Source: Variovorax sp. S12S4
GTDB taxonomy: Bacteria > Pseudomonadota > Gammaproteobacteria > Burkholderiales > Burkholderiaceae_C
NCBI RefSeq assembly: GCF_023195515.1
Contig: NZ_JALPKR020000002.1
Span: 4,751,001-4,815,000 of the forward strand
Reading direction: 5' to 3'
DNA: 64,000 nt
The position numbers were made by a program, and so were the translations under genes. Below are positions 63,763 through 64,000 of this stretch, one piece after another (the stretch's first letter is position 1; the number at the start of each line of letters is the position of its first letter). Under the pieces are notes generated by a model. The model worked only from the letters and a program-made list of their open reading frames with translations. It ran no database searches and was not told where the DNA came from.

Positions 63763-64000
63763 CGGGCGTTGATACCGCCGCGATACTGTGGAAAGTCGCT
63801 TATCAGCTGTGCAGGTTTTGGCTGCAGTCGGCCATGAGCGTTCCTTCGAATGTGAGAGCAGAATTCATTCACTGGCGGGGATGCTCCCGACCACAAACGC
63901 GCGCTCACCATACGATTCCTGCCGTGCGCTCGGCGAGTCTGCGCTGCGTCCGCTTGAGTCGATCTACGGAGCGAATCCGCCGAACCGCCAAAAAGCTCGC

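Overview
The window looks like the chromosome of a high-GC beta-proteobacterium of the Comamonadaceae, most likely Variovorax or a close relative. That rests on protein resemblance (VgrG, YgfZ, MltG-Tmk-HolB-PilZ-TatD order, Bug-type binding protein, many FixJ/NarL regulators) and on an intergenic inverted repeat I associate with Variovorax. No rRNA, tRNA or CRISPR array was seen.

Layout. 1-13.2 kb is ordinary core sequence: the 5' part of a type VI spike gene (vgrG), an iron-type alcohol dehydrogenase, an HSL-type esterase, a thioesterase-GNAT fusion, a lipoprotein, ygfZ, the tight operon mltG-tmk-holB-pilZ-tatD-ankyrin protein, and a DUF2726 protein. 13.28-20.1 kb is a probable genomic island: a dif-like site at its left edge, a small membrane protein, a protein made of three RNA-polymerase-alpha-CTD-like helix-hairpin-helix repeats behind a perfect inverted repeat, a divergently transcribed two-gene module (ComEC-like metallo-beta-lactamase plus a four-helix membrane protein), a large tyrosine recombinase with a core-site-like inverted repeat at its promoter, and a Sel1-repeat protein.

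20.2-62.3 kb is an accessory stress and detoxification region. It holds three sensor kinases (one a serine/threonine kinase-AAA ATPase-GAF-PAS-histidine kinase), five receiver proteins, and many small enzymes: RidA, alpha/beta hydrolases, two epoxide hydrolases, two VOC/glyoxalase proteins, two crotonase-fold proteins, a Tat-exported molybdenum hydroxylase with its 2Fe-2S subunit, an SDR, cupins, MsrA/MsrB, a DJ-1-like protein, a pyridine nucleotide-disulfide oxidoreductase, a WrbA-like flavoprotein, and SnoaL-like proteins.

The main discovery is a conserved 43-bp promoter architecture (GAYACC-N3-GT-YCAAT-SG at one end, TCTGGTGTGAT at the other, constant total length) that I find ten times, always directly upstream of these genes, including three divergent back-to-back pairs. 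It ties about 20 genes into one regulon. Two FixJ-type regulators in the window share the same recognition helix; one is canonical and has the box on its own promoter, the other has Glu in place of the phospho-accepting Asp. They may compete for the same boxes. The gene content suggests a response to electrophiles or oxidants; that part is inference.

At least nine genes are interrupted by one- or two-base indels, most at G or C runs that are one base too short. These look like base-calling errors in the assembly rather than decay, so I annotate the interrupted genes as single units. 62.3-64 kb is mostly non-coding, with a DUF6572-like remnant and a monooxygenase-fold gene.
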